A stretch of DNA of 6,208 bases, taken from contig JAITFL010000123.1 of assembly GCA_031281385.1 (NCBI GenBank), positions 1 through 6,208 of the forward strand, read 5' to 3'. The position numbers and the translations under genes were made by a program. Below the pieces are notes generated by a model. It worked only from the letters and a program-made list of their open reading frames with translations, was not told the DNA's origin and ran no database searches. Source of the DNA: Holophagales bacterium (GTDB lineage: Bacteria; Acidobacteriota; Holophagae; Holophagales; Holophagaceae). Positions 6,101 to 6,208 of this stretch are shown here, piece after piece; position 1 is the stretch's first letter, and each line of letters starts with the position of its first letter.

Positions 6101-6208
6101 TGGCGAAAACTACGTTGACCGCGCCACCGGCAGCCCCGTGGGCATCTACAAGACCACGGCAAGCAAAATGTTCGAGCCGTACATACGCCCGCAGTTCTTT
6201 GGCAACCG
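3162..6208 (+). CDS. lacZ: Exported family 2 beta-galactosidase, C-terminus cut by window edge
   Basis: 1015 codons are visible without a stop. Residues 1-25 look like a signal peptide: Lys3/His4, a hydrophobic stretch to Ile20, and likely cleavage after SGPA. There is no lipobox cysteine, so the periplasm or outside is expected, unlike cytosolic E. coli LacZ. Domains follow LacZ order: sugar-binding jelly roll (about 80-265), Ig-like (267-375), TIM barrel (380-700), Ig-like (710-800), and large C-terminal beta domain (from about 840). Acid/base is Glu526 (WSLGNEAN) and nucleophile Glu610 (HEYAHSMGN). Mg ligands are Glu473 and His475. Asn140, Asp247, His414, His448, Tyr576, Trp641, Phe680 and Asn683 match E. 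coli 102, 201, 357, 391, 503, 568, 601 and 604. By alignment about 85 residues are missing, including the Trp999 equivalent. It should release terminal beta-galactose; the natural substrate is unknown. It has its own promoter, divergent from the M24 gene. Confidence 0.94.
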   Translation, partial: MSKHWITGAAVATVLALANISSGPAQQEPFKGEEWYDQIKIVRVNREDARTFFVPYQDAQTALANEASAFTRDFSKSACYRLLNGTWKFKAVKKPAERIDGFWNANFNVADWDDIPVPSNWQTIRNADGFPKYDMPIYTNQAYPWDNFGGTLSMVNPVKGPTAFNPVGHYRRDFLVPDTWNGRRTFVSFQGVESAFYLWVNGQKVGYAEDSYTPSEFDITKYLRKGTNTMAVQVYRWSTGSYLENQDFIRISGIFRDVFLYSKAEVELRDFFIKPTLSDDFKNGRLEVEATIRNFGRASGNYTLEATLKDMDDKNVWASPLTIPIKVVAAPKAPTSVTTNGSMAVQSPRLWFAETPELYKVLLQLKAPNGDVIETAVSRIGFRKIERVPVPGGVGHQMLLFNGKRILIRGTNRHETSLDRGRAIGKDEIIFDLLTMKRNNINAIRTSHYPNNVITYDLADELGIYICDEANVESHNGGNQENAVDNIPGTEVPNPLWVNSVVDRTTSLVEWDKNHPAIIIWSLGNEANFRGTAKPPFTDYAFYASSQYIRKRDSSRMIEYERDNREAIVDIRSAGYTGSAGARAIALATTPFQRSYVSASDLMLPFLMHEYAHSMGNSGGGFAGYWKVFREIQQVQGGFIWDFIDQSLWMPIPKDTPNLGNGRYFAYGGDWGDTKNDGSFCSNGILFADRTPKPFLAEVKHCQQEVWITATDEDLTKGVVNVANEFLNKNLKDFTHNWRIKKDGMVILRGALNLDIAPLETKAVSIPAAASIKPEQGAEYFLEIESTLKVDTNWAKAGHSIALSQFRLSFAAAEKQLAPNLALLPLFAAVLDTDDKAEIKGEGFSYTFDKKKGEFTSITKNGRELIARGPVANHWRHPGDNDLPRGAARYNPTFKDAGKNAKLYSVQVRSDAKEKYVAITATTNLGNGPTNTTTYTIYSNGEMVVENKLASNLEFYLLRVGMKLELAPGFENIEYYGNGPGENYVDRATGSPVGIYKTTASKMFEPYIRPQFFGN

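Overview
The window holds two complete genes and two partial genes. Three genes are on the minus strand at the left: an M24 metallopeptidase, then sufS, then the first 17 codons of a sufU-like gene cut by the left edge. One is on the plus strand at the right: a long, probably exported, family 2 beta-galactosidase cut by the right edge. A 599-base divergent intergenic region (2563-3161) separates the two groups and carries most of the unexplained structure.

Minus-strand block. The M24 gene (1381-2562) is followed after 115 bases by sufS (48-1265). sufS runs into sufU through a GTGA overlap, so its product and its likely sulfur acceptor are translationally coupled. SufS removes sulfur from cysteine and holds it as a persulfide; SufU-type proteins accept it for Fe-S cluster assembly. 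The rest of the suf operon, if any, is outside the window. A near-perfect 32-base palindrome abuts the M24 stop codon. A 10-base sequence, TTTTGCAAGA, lies at nearly the same distance upstream of both complete minus-strand genes, with a third copy in the divergent intergenic region.

Plus-strand block. The beta-galactosidase starts at 3162 behind a good ribosome binding site and a promoter with a perfect TATAAT. That promoter is embedded in the right end of an approximately 112-base nested palindromic segment (3031-3142) resembling a small palindromic repeat or MITE-like insertion. The protein has an N-terminal signal peptide and all visible LacZ active-site residues. About 85 residues are missing at its C-terminus because of the window edge.

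Organism. Coding regions look mildly GC-rich and intergenic DNA is more mixed. The consensus-like -35/-10 promoter and GGAGG ribosome binding site argue against Bacteroidetes, although the exported beta-galactosidase with a long N-terminal extension recalls proteins from that group and from spirochaetes. GC-rich palindromic intergenic DNA is common in Proteobacteria, especially Alphaproteobacteria. A diderm bacterium, possibly alphaproteobacterial and living on host or plant glycans, is a reasonable guess, but the sequence does not settle the taxon. I see no CRISPR array, tRNA, rRNA or transposase gene.
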